Positions 46,781 through 56,021 of a stretch of 64,000 nucleotides of DNA are shown piece by piece. Position 1 is the stretch's first letter. Every line of letters begins with the position of its first letter. The stretch lies in the NCBI RefSeq assembly GCF_028867935.1, contig NZ_JAPQNS010000017.1, positions 1-64,000 on the forward strand, written 5' to 3'. The DNA is from Flavobacterium sp. SUN052. GTDB taxonomy: Bacteria; Bacteroidota; Bacteroidia; Flavobacteriales; Flavobacteriaceae. The position numbers and the translations under genes are program-made. The notes below the pieces were generated by a model. The model worked only from the letters and a program-made list of their open reading frames with translations, was not told where the DNA came from and did no database searches.

Positions 46781-48097
46781 TTACGCAGCCAAAACCGCTA
46801 TCGGCTGTTTTTCCAATAGCTCATTAATGTACTGAACAGCTAGCTCATTGGTTTTGTAAGCACTAAACTCCCGCCCCAATTTCCGCACCTGCTGCCGATA
46901 GGTGTTGTCAGCCAGAATTCTCTCCACAGCCTTGTGGATCTGGGACGACTTGGGTGTTTCGGTCTTCAAATCAACGCCCACCCGGCAGTAATCGATGCGG
47001 GCAGCAATTTCATTTTTACCCTCGTGCACACCCGCTGCCACAACAGGCAAGTTGTGTTTTAGCGCCAGCATTACGCCACCATAGCCCCCGTTGGTCACAT
47101 AAACACTGGCGTAGGGCATCACAGAACTGAAATCAATAAACTCCTCGATGATAAAATTGGGCTGAGGAAAACGGTCCCGTAGTTCGTCTGTTTGCGAACC
47201 ACCTGTTGTGGCAATTACCAGCGTATCGGGGTCGTTTTTGAAAGCCTCCAGAGTAGGAACAAGGATCTTTTCTACATTCCGCTCTACCGTGCCCTGGGTC
47301 ACCAGCACTACCCTTTTATGCTGCAAGGCTTTGGCGGCCTGTTCAAAAGGTCGTTTTTGGCCTCTACTATGGGGTAACATGGGGCCCACAAACCGAATGT
47401 TGGGGCTTATGCGTTTACGGGGATACTCAAAACCCGGTACTCCACTTTGCAGATACACATCAGCTGAGCGAATGGCCGAATCGAACAGAAAGCCAGACGT
47501 GGGCCTTAAACCCTGATCGATCTGGAGTTGGTTATAGAGATCATTGCAGGGCTTAAACATAATTTTCTGCACTACGTATCGCAGCAGATGTTGCCCCCAA
47601 CGTCCCACAATAGTCTTAGCCGGCTGCATACCCAGACCGGACGGCGGTAAATTATCATCGGTTTCGGCCAGGGGCACCACACCAATGGCTACCGTTTTCA
47701 CGCCAAGTAGTTGTTGAATAAATGGCCCGGCCATAAAGGCCACATCGTGGATAATCAGGTCGAAGGCCCAATCCTGGTGAATGCTCCTGAGGTCGTCGAT
47801 GAACTCGGGCACGCGGAGCAGGAACACCTGGCTGATGTCGAATCGCAGGCGGGCAATGGTTCCTTTGATACGATTACGTTCGGGAAAAAGAGCTTCTAAG
47901 TTTTCCTGATTAACCGTTTGAGCCTTTACGAATGGGTAATGATGCAGCGCTAATTTCTGAACGCTATCCCCGTAATGACCACCGACGTACCAGCGAACGT
48001 CGTGGCCAAGTTGACTAAGGTGAACAGCAAGACCCGTGAGGGGGCTAAAGTGGCCATCCATCGGCATGGTGGCAAACAGAATACGTTGTGGTGTCAT
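46781..48097 (-). CDS. Glycosyltransferase family 1 (UGT/MGT-like)
   Basis: Starting at 48097 (MTPQRILFATMPMDGHFSPL) gives 438 residues in the usual UGT-fold length; the longer frame upstream runs into the neighbouring region and lacks support. The N-terminal acceptor domain has the HFSPLTGLAVHLSQLGHDV motif typical of MGT-family enzymes. The C-terminal donor domain shows VVLVTQGTVERNVEKILVP and the nucleotide-sugar site VYVTNGGYGGVMLALKHNLP with GVHEGKNEIAARI. These enzymes glycosylate small hydrophobic acceptors such as macrolides, flavonoids or lipids. No biosynthetic cluster is beside it, so the acceptor is unknown. It diverges from the M23 peptidase gene. Confidence 0.92.
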   Translation of the reverse strand: MTPQRILFATMPMDGHFSPLTGLAVHLSQLGHDVRWYVGGHYGDSVQKLALHHYPFVKAQTVNQENLEALFPERNRIKGTIARLRFDISQVFLLRVPEFIDDLRSIHQDWAFDLIIHDVAFMAGPFIQQLLGVKTVAIGVVPLAETDDNLPPSGLGMQPAKTIVGRWGQHLLRYVVQKIMFKPCNDLYNQLQIDQGLRPTSGFLFDSAIRSADVYLQSGVPGFEYPRKRISPNIRFVGPMLPHSRGQKRPFEQAAKALQHKRVVLVTQGTVERNVEKILVPTLEAFKNDPDTLVIATTGGSQTDELRDRFPQPNFIIEEFIDFSSVMPYASVYVTNGGYGGVMLALKHNLPVVAAGVHEGKNEIAARIDYCRVGVDLKTETPKSSQIHKAVERILADNTYRQQVRKLGREFSAYKTNELAVQYINELLEKQPIAVLAA

Positions 48098-48364
48098 GAG
48101 TAGTTGTCGTTTAATGCTGTGACAAAGTTGCTTCTCATGGCACCTGTACCCAACAACGACCCCAATGAACTGGTAAAAGCGGCTGATGAAGTGTAGAACA
48201 TGCATCCGCACAAGAAGATAAGCGGTTCCTGGCCAACCATTTGCCCAATCTCCCGTTTTGCTGATATAGCGAAACGGATCTCCCATTCGTTTTATGTATA
48301 TGAAACCCTCCGCTTACAGGCCGTAAACAGCAGAGGGTTTACATCGTTACCCAATTTTTCACCC

Positions 48365-49696
48365 ATGAAACGTTCTTTTCAAGTTGTAGTAGCCGCTGCT
48401 CTGATTACATTAGTTGCTGCCTGTACCAGCACAGGGCCAGCTGGAGGATTATTTCAATCGGCCTCACCCCACGAACAGTATGAGCGCTCGCTGACGGATG
48501 CTAAACTAAACCGAACCGCCCTCGGCCGCGATTGGGTGGCAGCGGGGGAGCGCGCCCTGCGCGACTCGATCAAAATATCGGTTCCCTACCGCGAGAGTGG
48601 CTATTTTGCGGCCAACCGTCCTTTTGCCGTTGGGTACCGGGTCAGTGCCCAGCGGGGCGATCGGCTGGTGATCCGGGTGGAGGTTCAGGGGCAACAGGAA
48701 GCATCAGTCTTTATCGACGTATTTGCCCTCGACGAGCGTAATCAGCCCGACCGGGCCATATCAGCCAAAGTTGATACAAACATCCTGAACTGGGATGTCC
48801 GGCGCACTCAAACTCACCTTATTCGAATTCAACCTGAATTGCTCCGCTCTGGACGGTATACTCTTACAGTCACCCGCGAACCTGTGTTAAGTTTTCCGGT
48901 AAAAGGGCTTGACAGCCGCCAGATTAGCAGTTATTTCGGTGTTCCGCGTGATGGAGGCAAACGACGCCATGAGGGGGTTGATATTTTTGCACCGCGAGGT
49001 ACACCCGCGTTGGCCGGAGCCAATGGCGTTATTTCCCGCGTGGGTGTCAATCAACTGGGGGGCAACGTGGTGTTTCTATCCGACAATGCCCACAACCAAA
49101 ACCTATACTATGCCCATCTCGACCGGTGGAACGTGACCGATGGACAGCGCGTATCGGTAGGCGATACAATCGGCTTTGTGGGCAACACAGGTAATGCCCG
49201 TACAACATCGCCCCATCTTCATTTTGGTATTTATACGTTTGGCGAGGGAGCCGTTGATCCCTTGCCTTACATTCGACGCGGCACTGGCCCAGCTCGTCAA
49301 GACCCGCTGGCTGAATCGCGTTTAGGCGATTCGGTACGAGTCAGTGCTACACGGACGCTGGTGCGGCTGGCTCCCCACAGCGATGCACCCGTTGTGCAGG
49401 AACTTCCCCGTTCTTCTGCTATGATCTTGTTAGGTGGCACCACGGTATGGCTCCGCGTTGAACTGCCCGATGGACGAATTGGCTACGTGACCAATAGCAC
49501 GGTAGAGTCAGCACAGAAATCGCTCCGACGGGTGCCCCTCCCCCGCCCTACTGACTTGCTGGATGCCGCCAACTCTCGAGCGGCCATCATTCAGGAACTC
49601 CCTGGCAACACAGTTGTGGAGGTTTTGGCGTTGGCAGGTGATTTTCAGCTCGTGCGAGTAGTCGGTGGTGTTACAGGTTGGATAATGAGAACGTGA
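48365..49696 (+). CDS. M23-family peptidoglycan peptidase, lipoprotein
   Basis: The ATG at 48365 gives a lipoprotein leader (MKRSFQVVVAAALITLVAAC); the open frame upstream has no leader and is rejected. The 443-residue product has a beta-rich N-terminal part, then the LytM/M23 metallopeptidase with zinc ligands His202 and Asp206 in RRHEGVDIF and the catalytic/zinc pair His284 and His286 in SPHLHFGIY. Two SH3b-like domains at the end (SVRVSATRTLVRLAPHSDAP and LLDAANSRAAIIQELPG) probably bind cell wall. It is likely a periplasmic or outer-membrane-anchored endopeptidase acting on cross-bridges. Confidence 0.94.
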   Translation: MKRSFQVVVAAALITLVAACTSTGPAGGLFQSASPHEQYERSLTDAKLNRTALGRDWVAAGERALRDSIKISVPYRESGYFAANRPFAVGYRVSAQRGDRLVIRVEVQGQQEASVFIDVFALDERNQPDRAISAKVDTNILNWDVRRTQTHLIRIQPELLRSGRYTLTVTREPVLSFPVKGLDSRQISSYFGVPRDGGKRRHEGVDIFAPRGTPALAGANGVISRVGVNQLGGNVVFLSDNAHNQNLYYAHLDRWNVTDGQRVSVGDTIGFVGNTGNARTTSPHLHFGIYTFGEGAVDPLPYIRRGTGPARQDPLAESRLGDSVRVSATRTLVRLAPHSDAPVVQELPRSSAMILLGGTTVWLRVELPDGRIGYVTNSTVESAQKSLRRVPLPRPTDLLDAANSRAAIIQELPGNTVVEVLALAGDFQLVRVVGGVTGWIMRT

Positions 49697-49721
49697 GTAA
49701 AGCTCACACATTTGAGCTTTG

Positions 49722-50666
49722 CTACTTCTTAAAATAGAAAGCGGCCTGATCGCCCTGTTTATCCCGGTTCAGGTCTTTTGCATGGCGTTGGTAGGCCCAT
49801 CGACGCCATTTCCGGCCCAGAAAAGACTGTGGTTCTGGCAGCGGTTCATACATGGCAACGTCTTTTTTATACTTCTCGCTGATGATAAACTGCGCCCGGT
49901 CAGAGTCGTAGATAACATCGGAGAGCGGCAGTCCGGTCTGCTCGCCAAGGAGCGTCATGCTTTTTACCGAATGCAGAAACAGGTGGCGGGGTGCATCGAG
50001 TTGAAACCAGTTTTCGCGGTAATGCTGCCAGGCAAACGAACTCACCGTTGGAATTCGGATCATACAAACGCCACCCGGAGCCAGCAAACGGGTAACTGCC
50101 TGTAAAGTCTCCAACGGATTAGGAACGTGCTCGAATGAGTGATTGAACAGAATAATGTCCCATTGCCCGTCCATCTCCTGCACAAACTTCTTCTCAACTC
50201 TATAGCCGTTTGGATACTCAATTGGACCAGCAAACGGATCAGTTCCATGCACGTTGTTCATACCCAGCTCATAAAGTGGATACAGGAAGGCTCCCGAGCC
50301 ACAGCCAACATCTAAAATCTGGGTTGTTTTAGTGAGATTCAGTAGACCCAAAAGTTGATATTGACTGGCCGACAATAGGGGCTTTAGAAATCGATTAAGA
50401 CCTTCATTTGGGAACAGCGATGCCTCATATCTGGCTTTGCGAAAGGCCCCTTTGACTCCTTCAAAAAGTCCGGTGCGTGGTCCGCCAAATCCATTGTAGC
50501 CCTTAGGGTAGTAGTCGGCGAGGTTGGCCGGAATGGTTTCAATTTGCAAACATTCGCATTTAGCGCACTGGAAATAGTCGAACTCTTCGCGAGTACCCAT
50601 CATCATTTCCCGAAAGGTATATTGCTGATTATTATCAACATTCCCGCACAACCTGCATTGCATCAT
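49722..50666 (-). CDS. SAM-dependent methyltransferase with N-terminal zinc ribbon
   Basis: Starting at 50666 gives 314 residues beginning MMQCRLCGN; the frame continues 40 codons upstream with low support. Two Cys pairs (CRLC and CAKC, about residues 4-7 and 36-39) form a likely zinc site. The Rossmann methyltransferase core has motif I in ILDVGCGSGAFLYP and motif IV/post-IV in QWDIILFNHSFEHVPNPLE. This order fits C-methyltransferase-like enzymes that act on sugars or lipids, the acceptor being unknown. The gene converges with the M23 peptidase, whose stop is 25 bp away. Confidence 0.88.
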   Translation of the reverse strand: MMQCRLCGNVDNNQQYTFREMMMGTREEFDYFQCAKCECLQIETIPANLADYYPKGYNGFGGPRTGLFEGVKGAFRKARYEASLFPNEGLNRFLKPLLSASQYQLLGLLNLTKTTQILDVGCGSGAFLYPLYELGMNNVHGTDPFAGPIEYPNGYRVEKKFVQEMDGQWDIILFNHSFEHVPNPLETLQAVTRLLAPGGVCMIRIPTVSSFAWQHYRENWFQLDAPRHLFLHSVKSMTLLGEQTGLPLSDVIYDSDRAQFIISEKYKKDVAMYEPLPEPQSFLGRKWRRWAYQRHAKDLNRDKQGDQAAFYFKK

Positions 50667-50798
50667 CTGGTGTGTTTCGTAATTTAAGAAAGTGCCGAAA
50701 TTACAACTAATGAGGAATATTGCAGTGGCTTGATTTTTGAGGCTACAAATTCTACGAGTGCGAACACATGAACGATCATGCATCAAAAATAATACCAG

Positions 50799-51047
50799 CT
50801 ACCGCCCATTGGGAACGGGGCTAATGGTCCAGCTGGTATCCGCTTTGGGGTCCTGCGGATGAATCTGATTCTGTAATTCTTCGATCTGGGCGTCTCGTTT
50901 GGCGATCTTATGACGGAGGTTCTGAATCTCGGTCTGGTACTGCTTATCGCGGTTGTAGGCTACATATAGCAAGCCCATTAATCCTAAAAGTAGGATCACG
51001 ATGGCGGTCAATAACGACCAGACAACACCTCGACCTGCCGACGGCAT
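50799..51047 (-). CDS. Small single-helix membrane protein with coiled coil
   Basis: The ATG at 51047 gives 82 residues: a short cytoplasmic lead, one membrane helix (VVWSLLTAIVILLLGLMGLL), then a heptad-rich segment (QTEIQNLRHKIAKRDAQIEE) and a polar tail. A longer frame upstream crosses the terminator at 51089-51119 and is rejected. It was not recognised as a named family, but the layout resembles small anchor or scaffold proteins. Confidence 0.65.
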   Translation of the reverse strand: MPSAGRGVVWSLLTAIVILLLGLMGLLYVAYNRDKQYQTEIQNLRHKIAKRDAQIEELQNQIHPQDPKADTSWTISPVPNGR

Positions 51048-51088
51048 AACGAATGGATAGACGTTGCAAATTAGCGAAACGGCCAGCC

Positions 51089-51119
51089 AAAAAAATCCCC
51101 GGCTCACCTGAACCGGGGA
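51089..51119 (-). terminator. Terminator of the DUF4136-like lipoprotein gene
   Basis: On the minus strand TCCCCGG (51113-51119) pairs perfectly with CCGGGGA (51096-51102) around a 10-nt loop, followed by seven T residues (51089-51095). It lies 60 bp after the stop of the gene at 51180. Confidence 0.88.
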
Positions 51120-51179
51120 CTGTGCAATTAGCATTCCAACTTGCCGAAATAGCGATTTGAGCCGCTATCGCAGTAATTC

Positions 51180-51755
51180 TTAGCGTGCGGCCCCGTAATC
51201 CGCTCCAGCACTTTCAGGGAAGTTTTTCATGATGCTCACCACCGTTTCGCGGAAAGCGGCATCGCGCTCACGCTCTTTCTTGCGGGTGTTCAGCTGGCCC
51301 GTAGCCCAGCCCTGCCAGATAATGTCATTCGTGCGGGCATCATACACGTTCACGACAACGCGATTTTCCTCGTACTGACGTGAATACACCTGATTGGGCA
51401 TACCCCAGCCACCCCAACCATAGCCGTATGGCCCCATGGTGTTGTTAGACTGGATCTGCTGCTTGTCGCGTGAGTCGGTAAAGAAGCGCACGATCAGATC
51501 GGCTTCTCCACTTTCGACGGGCTTGTAACCCCGGCCCTTCAACGACTGGTCGAGAGCATCGGCAATCCGGCGTTGGTTCAGGTTAGAGCCCACAATAGGG
51601 TCAGCGTTACGCTGGCGGTCGGCCTCAATGCGGTAGGTAGCAAATTGGCGGACGTTCACTTTGGAGTCATAATCGTAACGAACGGTAACGGCAGGCGCAC
51701 AGGCGACCATCGTTCCGGCTACAATCAGACTGGCAATTATGGCTTTGATTTTCAT
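51180..51755 (-). CDS. DUF4136-like lipoprotein
   Basis: The ATG at 51755 gives MKIKAIIASLIVAGTMVAC, a lipoprotein leader with the Cys at residue 19; the upstream frame has no leader. The 191-residue product opens with the DUF4136 pattern VRYDYDSKVNVRQFATYRIE and carries NQRRIADALDQSLKGRGYKP, then DLIVRFFTDSRDKQQ and a Gly/Tyr-rich loop (GPYGYGWGGWGMPNQ). It ends with DARTNDIIWQGWATGQ. Its function is unknown; members are periplasmic or outer-membrane lipoproteins often near stress genes. Confidence 0.85.
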   Translation of the reverse strand: MKIKAIIASLIVAGTMVACAPAVTVRYDYDSKVNVRQFATYRIEADRQRNADPIVGSNLNQRRIADALDQSLKGRGYKPVESGEADLIVRFFTDSRDKQQIQSNNTMGPYGYGWGGWGMPNQVYSRQYEENRVVVNVYDARTNDIIWQGWATGQLNTRKKERERDAAFRETVVSIMKNFPESAGADYGAAR

Positions 51756-51939
51756 GGTAACGATCAATTGGTTATGAAGTAAAACCAACTACAAAACGAA
51801 GAAATAAGGTGTTGTTGTATAGGTTACTCTAAGAACGAAGGTGGCGTTGCAGAAGTTCGGTTTTCAGGTAAACGAGTGAGCCACTAGGCTAAAGTCAAGT
51901 ATCTGATAATCAGAGCCTAGTTTCAACCTTTAACTTTTA

Positions 51940-52419
51940 TTATGTAGAAATAAATTTCGAACGGGAAAGCAGATTTTTTGCACACATAAACGAGATGGGT
52001 AAACCAACTGACACCATCAAAACGACTGCGTTGATCAGAGCGCTTACTGGATTAAAGGGTGATTTGGGAGAGTTAGACAGCGGCACAACGAGCAGGTTCA
52101 TAACGACCCAGACGAACAAACCATAGAGTATGCCAACCACAACTTTGTTGCTTTGTAACACACGCCATCTAGGATATAGCCAGAAGAAAAACAGCACGAA
52201 GCAAAATGCAATGAAGTAGTGGAGCAACACCCCTGCTATCATCATTGATGGGTCGCCACTAAAAGCTGACTTCCCCAAAACGCCACTGGCAATGTACGGA
52301 AACACGCCCATTGGATTGCGACCAGTGGCTCGGTAATACAAGGCCATTCCCGCCAGGCCATCGAGCGTGCCAACTAACAGAGCCGTTTTTAGCAGAGCCC
52401 CGTTGCGGTAGGTTGCCAT
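51940..52419 (-). CDS. Uncharacterised four-helix inner-membrane protein
   Basis: This 159-residue protein has four likely membrane helices at about residues 10-28, 60-82, 93-113 and 126-146. The first loop has TGRNPMGVFPYIASGVLGKS, a feature seen in small YagU/DUF1440-like membrane proteins, but the match is by eye and weak. The terminator between this gene and the next upstream gene indicates separate transcription. No function is proposed. Confidence 0.7.
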   Translation of the reverse strand: MATYRNGALLKTALLVGTLDGLAGMALYYRATGRNPMGVFPYIASGVLGKSAFSGDPSMMIAGVLLHYFIAFCFVLFFFWLYPRWRVLQSNKVVVGILYGLFVWVVMNLLVVPLSNSPKSPFNPVSALINAVVLMVSVGLPISFMCAKNLLSRSKFIST

Positions 52420-52456
52420 TTTTAAAGTCGTTTAGGAAGTAGCCTGATTCAAGAAC

Positions 52457-52488
52457 AAAACCGGCAATCGTGAATGATTGCCGGTTTT
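52457..52488. terminator. Terminator of the small secreted protein gene at 52564
   Basis: Perfect 13-bp arms (AAAACCGGCAATC at 52457-52469 and its complement at 52476-52488) with a 6-nt loop. The stem has A-rich and T-rich ends, so it can act in either direction. It lies 75 bp after the stop of the gene at 52564. Confidence 0.85.
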
Positions 52489-52563
52489 GTTTACTCTAAA
52501 TAGTATTGGTTATAACCCGCGCAACTGAATGCTTATTCGGCGGGGGCTTATGAACTTACCTTG

Positions 52564-52779
52564 TCAGTGCTTTGGGCAACCGCAATCGTTCTTCCTGAAC
52601 AATCCCCACATAAACCCTTTCTTCTTGCGGTATCCTTTACGTTTACGCTTGAAAATGGTTTCCTCTTTTGCTTTCACCGTGGCCTTTGCCGACGTTTCGG
52701 TGCCAACAGCTGCGCTAACGGGAGCTTCTGATAAGCCCAGCATGGCTACAGCGAACAAGACTAACAGTTTATTTTTCAT
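52564..52779 (-). CDS. Small secreted basic protein
   Basis: This 71-residue protein has a signal peptide (MKNKLLVLFAVAMLGLSEAP) cut near residue 23, and a strongly basic mature part (IFKRKRKGYRKKKGFMWGLF) ending in NDCGCPKH. The Cys-Gly-Cys and final His could bind metal. It was not recognised. A terminator follows 75 bp downstream and the ggt gene diverges 98 bp upstream. Confidence 0.65.
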   Translation of the reverse strand: MKNKLLVLFAVAMLGLSEAPVSAAVGTETSAKATVKAKEETIFKRKRKGYRKKKGFMWGLFRKNDCGCPKH

Positions 52780-52877
52780 TTCCTACGTCGTTTGCAGTAT
52801 TAACGTATTTCCTGGCCAAAGCAATGTACTGGTAAAATTGACCTTTTTCTGTTTTATTAGCAACAAATCCCCTGATT

Positions 52878-54590
52878 ATGAATCCAACTCTACGACATGT
52901 ATTGCCGTCAGTACTACTGTTCTGCTGCCTTATTAGCCCAACTCGCGCACAAGACCGACTAACGGGCAAATCGTTTGCTACACGCACAGTAGTAATGGCT
53001 CGTAATGGTATGGCCTGCACCTCACACCCACTATCGACACAGGCTGCTGTCGACGTGCTTCGCAAGGGTGGTAACGCTATTGATGCCGCCATTGCCGCCA
53101 ACGCCATGGAAGGCTTGGTGGAACCTCATGTGAACGGTATTGGGGGCGATTTGTTCGCGATTGTCTGGGATGCCAAAACCAAAAAGCTATACGGGCTGAA
53201 TGCATCCGGCCGGTCGCCCTACGCCCTCACGCTGGCCGAGTTGCAGAAAAGGGGGCTTACACACATTCCGTCTGATGGCCCCTTACCCGTGTCGGTGCCG
53301 GGCTGCGTAGACGGCTGGTTTGAGTTACACAAGCGATTTGGCAAAACTCCAATGCCCGAAATTCTGTCGCATGCCATCCGGTATGCCCGCGAAGGATACC
53401 CCGTTCACGACGAGGCTGCTTTCTACTGGGGAAGTATGATTGCCCGATTTGGCAAGAAATACCCCAATGTGATGGATGTGTATGCCCCAAGCGGAGCTGC
53501 ACCAAAACGGGGAGAAATTTTCAAGAACCCAGCCCTTGGCAACACCCTTGAGAAGATTGCGAAGGGTGGTCGCGATGCGTTTTACAAAGGCGACATTGCC
53601 CGCACGATTGACAGCTTCATGAAAAAAGTGGGCGGCTTTCTGAGCTACCGCGATTTAGCGGAACACACCTCCGATTGGATCGAGCCCGTGTCGACAAACT
53701 ACCGGGGGTACGATGTGTGGGAATTGCCCCCCAACGGCCAGGGCATCGCCGTACTCCAAATGCTAAATATTCTGGAGGGTTACGATTTCTCGAAAATTCC
53801 TTGGGGTAGCCCAGAGCATATTCACCGATTTATTGAGGCAAAAAAATTGGTTTTCGAAGATCGGGCCAAGTACTATGCCGACCCTGCCTTTGCCAAAATT
53901 CCTGTTAAAGAATTGATTTCTAAAGAGTATGCCACAGAACGCCGTGCCCTGATCAACACCGAGCGGGCTGCTGCCAGTGTAGACGCGGGCAACCCAGCTT
54001 TAAAAGAAGGTGATACCATTTATTTGACCGTAGCCGATGGCGATGGCAATATGGTGTCTCTCATTCAAAGTAATTATCGGGGTTTTGGCTCGGGCATGGT
54101 ACCCGATGGATTGGGCTTTACGCTTCAGGACCGGGGCGAAATGTACAGCCTGATCGACGGCCAAAACAACACGTATGCTCCCCACAAACGGCCATTTCAC
54201 ACCATTATTCCGGCTTTCATCACGAAAGATGGCGAGCCGTTTATGAGTTTTGGCGTTATGGGCGGTGGTTTTCAGCCACTGGGACATACGCAGATTGTGA
54301 TGAACATGATCGACTTTGGCATGAACCCACAAGAGGCTGGTGACGCTCCCCGAATTGACCACGATGGGTCGTCGGAGCCAACAGGTGAGAAAGGGCAAGG
54401 CGTCGGCACTATCTCGCTGGAATCGGGTTATCCCTATGAAACGATTCGCGGCCTAATGCAAAAAGGCCACCGGATTGGCTATGGACTGGGCGGATACGGT
54501 GGCTATCAGGCTATCATGTACGACGCCAAGAATAAGGTCTACCACGGTGCTACCGAATCACGAAAGGACGGGCAGGCAGCGGGCTTCTAA
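52878..54590 (+). CDS. ggt: Gamma-glutamyltransferase
   Basis: This 570-residue enzyme moves or hydrolyses gamma-glutamyl groups of glutathione and related peptides in the periplasm. A signal peptide runs to about residue 25 (FCCLISPTRAQ). The family pattern is clear: LSTQAAVDVLRKGGNAIDAAIAANA (heavy-chain start), GVNGIGGD-like block (HVNGIGGDLFAIVWD), LPPNGQGIAVLQMLNIL and the maturation site before Thr380 in EGDTIYLTVADGDGNMVS, the nucleophile of the small subunit. The C-terminal FTLQDRGEMY and MNMIDFGMNPQEAGDAPRI also fit. A strong terminator follows. Confidence 0.96.
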   Translation: MNPTLRHVLPSVLLFCCLISPTRAQDRLTGKSFATRTVVMARNGMACTSHPLSTQAAVDVLRKGGNAIDAAIAANAMEGLVEPHVNGIGGDLFAIVWDAKTKKLYGLNASGRSPYALTLAELQKRGLTHIPSDGPLPVSVPGCVDGWFELHKRFGKTPMPEILSHAIRYAREGYPVHDEAAFYWGSMIARFGKKYPNVMDVYAPSGAAPKRGEIFKNPALGNTLEKIAKGGRDAFYKGDIARTIDSFMKKVGGFLSYRDLAEHTSDWIEPVSTNYRGYDVWELPPNGQGIAVLQMLNILEGYDFSKIPWGSPEHIHRFIEAKKLVFEDRAKYYADPAFAKIPVKELISKEYATERRALINTERAAASVDAGNPALKEGDTIYLTVADGDGNMVSLIQSNYRGFGSGMVPDGLGFTLQDRGEMYSLIDGQNNTYAPHKRPFHTIIPAFITKDGEPFMSFGVMGGGFQPLGHTQIVMNMIDFGMNPQEAGDAPRIDHDGSSEPTGEKGQGVGTISLESGYPYETIRGLMQKGHRIGYGLGGYGGYQAIMYDAKNKVYHGATESRKDGQAAGF

Positions 54591-54602
54591 TTACCCCAAA
54601 AT

Positions 54603-54640
54603 AGAAGGGAGTTACGACTGATCGTAACTCCCTTCTATTT
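54603..54640. terminator. Bidirectional terminator between ggt and the Tyr-rich lipoprotein
   Basis: Perfect 15-bp arms (54603-54617 and 54622-54636) around a 4-nt loop, followed by ATTTTTA on the plus strand. It separates the convergent ggt and lipoprotein genes. Confidence 0.9.
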
Positions 54641-54643
54641 TTA

Positions 54644-54952
54644 TTACCGTGGACCTCTGTGTCCACCTCTACTTCCATAGCTTCTGTTCCTGCTGCTGTA
54701 ACTCTCGCTCCTGTATCGCCGACCATAAGCGGGCGGTGCAGATCGGTAATGCCGGTAGTTATTCCGGTAAACGACACGCGGTGGAGGTGTTACAATCACC
54801 GGTGGACGACGATAATATCCATACGGCCGGTCATAATATCGATAATTAGGACCGTAACCCGTGTTGACACCGTAATATGCTGGTCCACAACTCACTAGTA
54901 CAAGCCCTAATACAAGGCCAACTAGCCCTTGTTTAATCGGTTTTGCTTTCAT
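54644..54952 (-). CDS. Small Tyr/Arg/Gly-rich lipoprotein
   Basis: This 102-residue protein has a lipoprotein leader (GLVGLVLGLVLVSCGPAYYG) with Cys22 as the likely anchor. The mature part is low-complexity, dominated by Tyr, Arg, Pro and Gly (YRYYDRPYGYYRRPPVIVTP, then SYSSRNRSYGSRGG). It is not a recognised family. Such proteins are common in Bacteroidetes envelopes; no function is proposed. Confidence 0.75.
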   Translation of the reverse strand: MKAKPIKQGLVGLVLGLVLVSCGPAYYGVNTGYGPNYRYYDRPYGYYRRPPVIVTPPPRVVYRNNYRHYRSAPPAYGRRYRSESYSSRNRSYGSRGGHRGPR

Positions 54953-55036
54953 GGCGTATTGAATCTGAACGTTTTATTTTGTTAGACTCACCACTATAAC
55001 AATGGTTTAATCGGAATGGTTGATTTTTATTCGATA

Positions 55037-55091
55037 CTGGATATTGGACTAAAAACCGTTACTGTCTTCTCGCCCGGTGTCTAATATCCAG
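55037..55091. repeat. Intergenic hairpin-forming repeat
   Basis: The 13-nt arms CTGGATATTGGAC (55037-55049) and GTCTAATATCCAG (55079-55091) pair with one G-U position around a 29-nt loop. It sits in the gap between the Tyr-rich lipoprotein and the dienelactone-hydrolase-like gene and resembles dispersed palindromic elements seen elsewhere in the window. Confidence 0.6.
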
Positions 55092-55108
55092 CGTCTAATG
55101 GCTACTAA

Positions 55109-55960
55109 CTAAGCCTTCAGTCGGCTCTTCAAATAGCTCAACGCCCGTTTGTAGGCATCTTCAGAAGCTGTTTTGTCGTAGATCGGGTTGCTGGGATTAG
55201 CAAAACCGTGGTCGGCATCATACATTTTGATTTCGACTTTCTCGCCAGCCGTTTTCATGTTCTCTTCGAACTTAGCTACCGACTCAGGGGTGATTCCTTT
55301 GTCGCGGCTGCCAAAAATACCCAATACGTCGGTTTCGAGACCTTTAAGTTTGGCGACATCCTGTTCCGGCCGACCATAGTACATCACACAGCCTTTAGCC
55401 TGCTTGCCTTCCAGCATAGCCGACTGCAACGACAACATACCACCGAAACACCAGCCCACCGATCCAAATTGTGCTTTAGGACCAGCGTAAGCAATAGCAC
55501 CTTTCATAATTGCCGTGTTCCGCTCACCGGTTGCTCCCTGCATGTATTTCATAGCATCTTCGCGCTGGGTTGCTACTTTACCGTCGTACATGTCCACGGC
55601 CAGTACGTTTACATTGTCCAGATCATTATAAAATGCTTCGGCTTGCTGCTTGATGTTGTCATTCAAGCCCCACCATTCCTGATAAACCAGCAACCACTTG
55701 TCAGATGGCTTTTTAGCTTTCAAAAGAAATCCGTTGGCCGATTGTCCATCAGGTGTCGAAAACTTGATCATCTCGCCAGCACCTTTGTATGTAAATGGCA
55801 GCGGGTTTGCGTGTAGCATGGCAAATGCCGGATCGGCAGCCATTTCCGCCATAGTATTGCTATGGCAAACAGGAATAGTTGCCACATCAGGCTGTTCGGG
55901 TTTTGTCGGGGCCAGAATCGACAGCAGAAGCGAAATCAGTGAAATAAAAATAATTTTCAT
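55109..55960 (-). CDS. Dienelactone hydrolase family protein, exported
   Basis: This 283-residue alpha/beta hydrolase has a signal peptide (MKIIFISLISLLLSILA). The dienelactone-hydrolase layout is visible: Glu95 in YQEWWGLN, nucleophile Cys171 in GWCFGGMLS, Asp220 in GIFGSRDKGI and His251 in DADHGFANP, together forming the Cys-Asp-His triad plus the helper Glu. Length is close to the family's usual 240-280. The substrate is unknown; a periplasmic or outer-membrane place is likely because of the leader. Confidence 0.92.
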   Translation of the reverse strand: MKIIFISLISLLLSILAPTKPEQPDVATIPVCHSNTMAEMAADPAFAMLHANPLPFTYKGAGEMIKFSTPDGQSANGFLLKAKKPSDKWLLVYQEWWGLNDNIKQQAEAFYNDLDNVNVLAVDMYDGKVATQREDAMKYMQGATGERNTAIMKGAIAYAGPKAQFGSVGWCFGGMLSLQSAMLEGKQAKGCVMYYGRPEQDVAKLKGLETDVLGIFGSRDKGITPESVAKFEENMKTAGEKVEIKMYDADHGFANPSNPIYDKTASEDAYKRALSYLKSRLKA

Positions 55961-56021
55961 TGTACTAATAGCTTGGTTTATGTTTGGATGGTAACGACGT
56001 GTTGACTCAGTTGGTTTTAAC

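Noticed and set aside
48098..48286. N-terminal extension of the GT1 glycosyltransferase
   Set aside because: The UGT fold normally begins with the RILFATMPMDGHFSP strand; the extension overlaps the divergent region of the M23 gene and has no conserved features.
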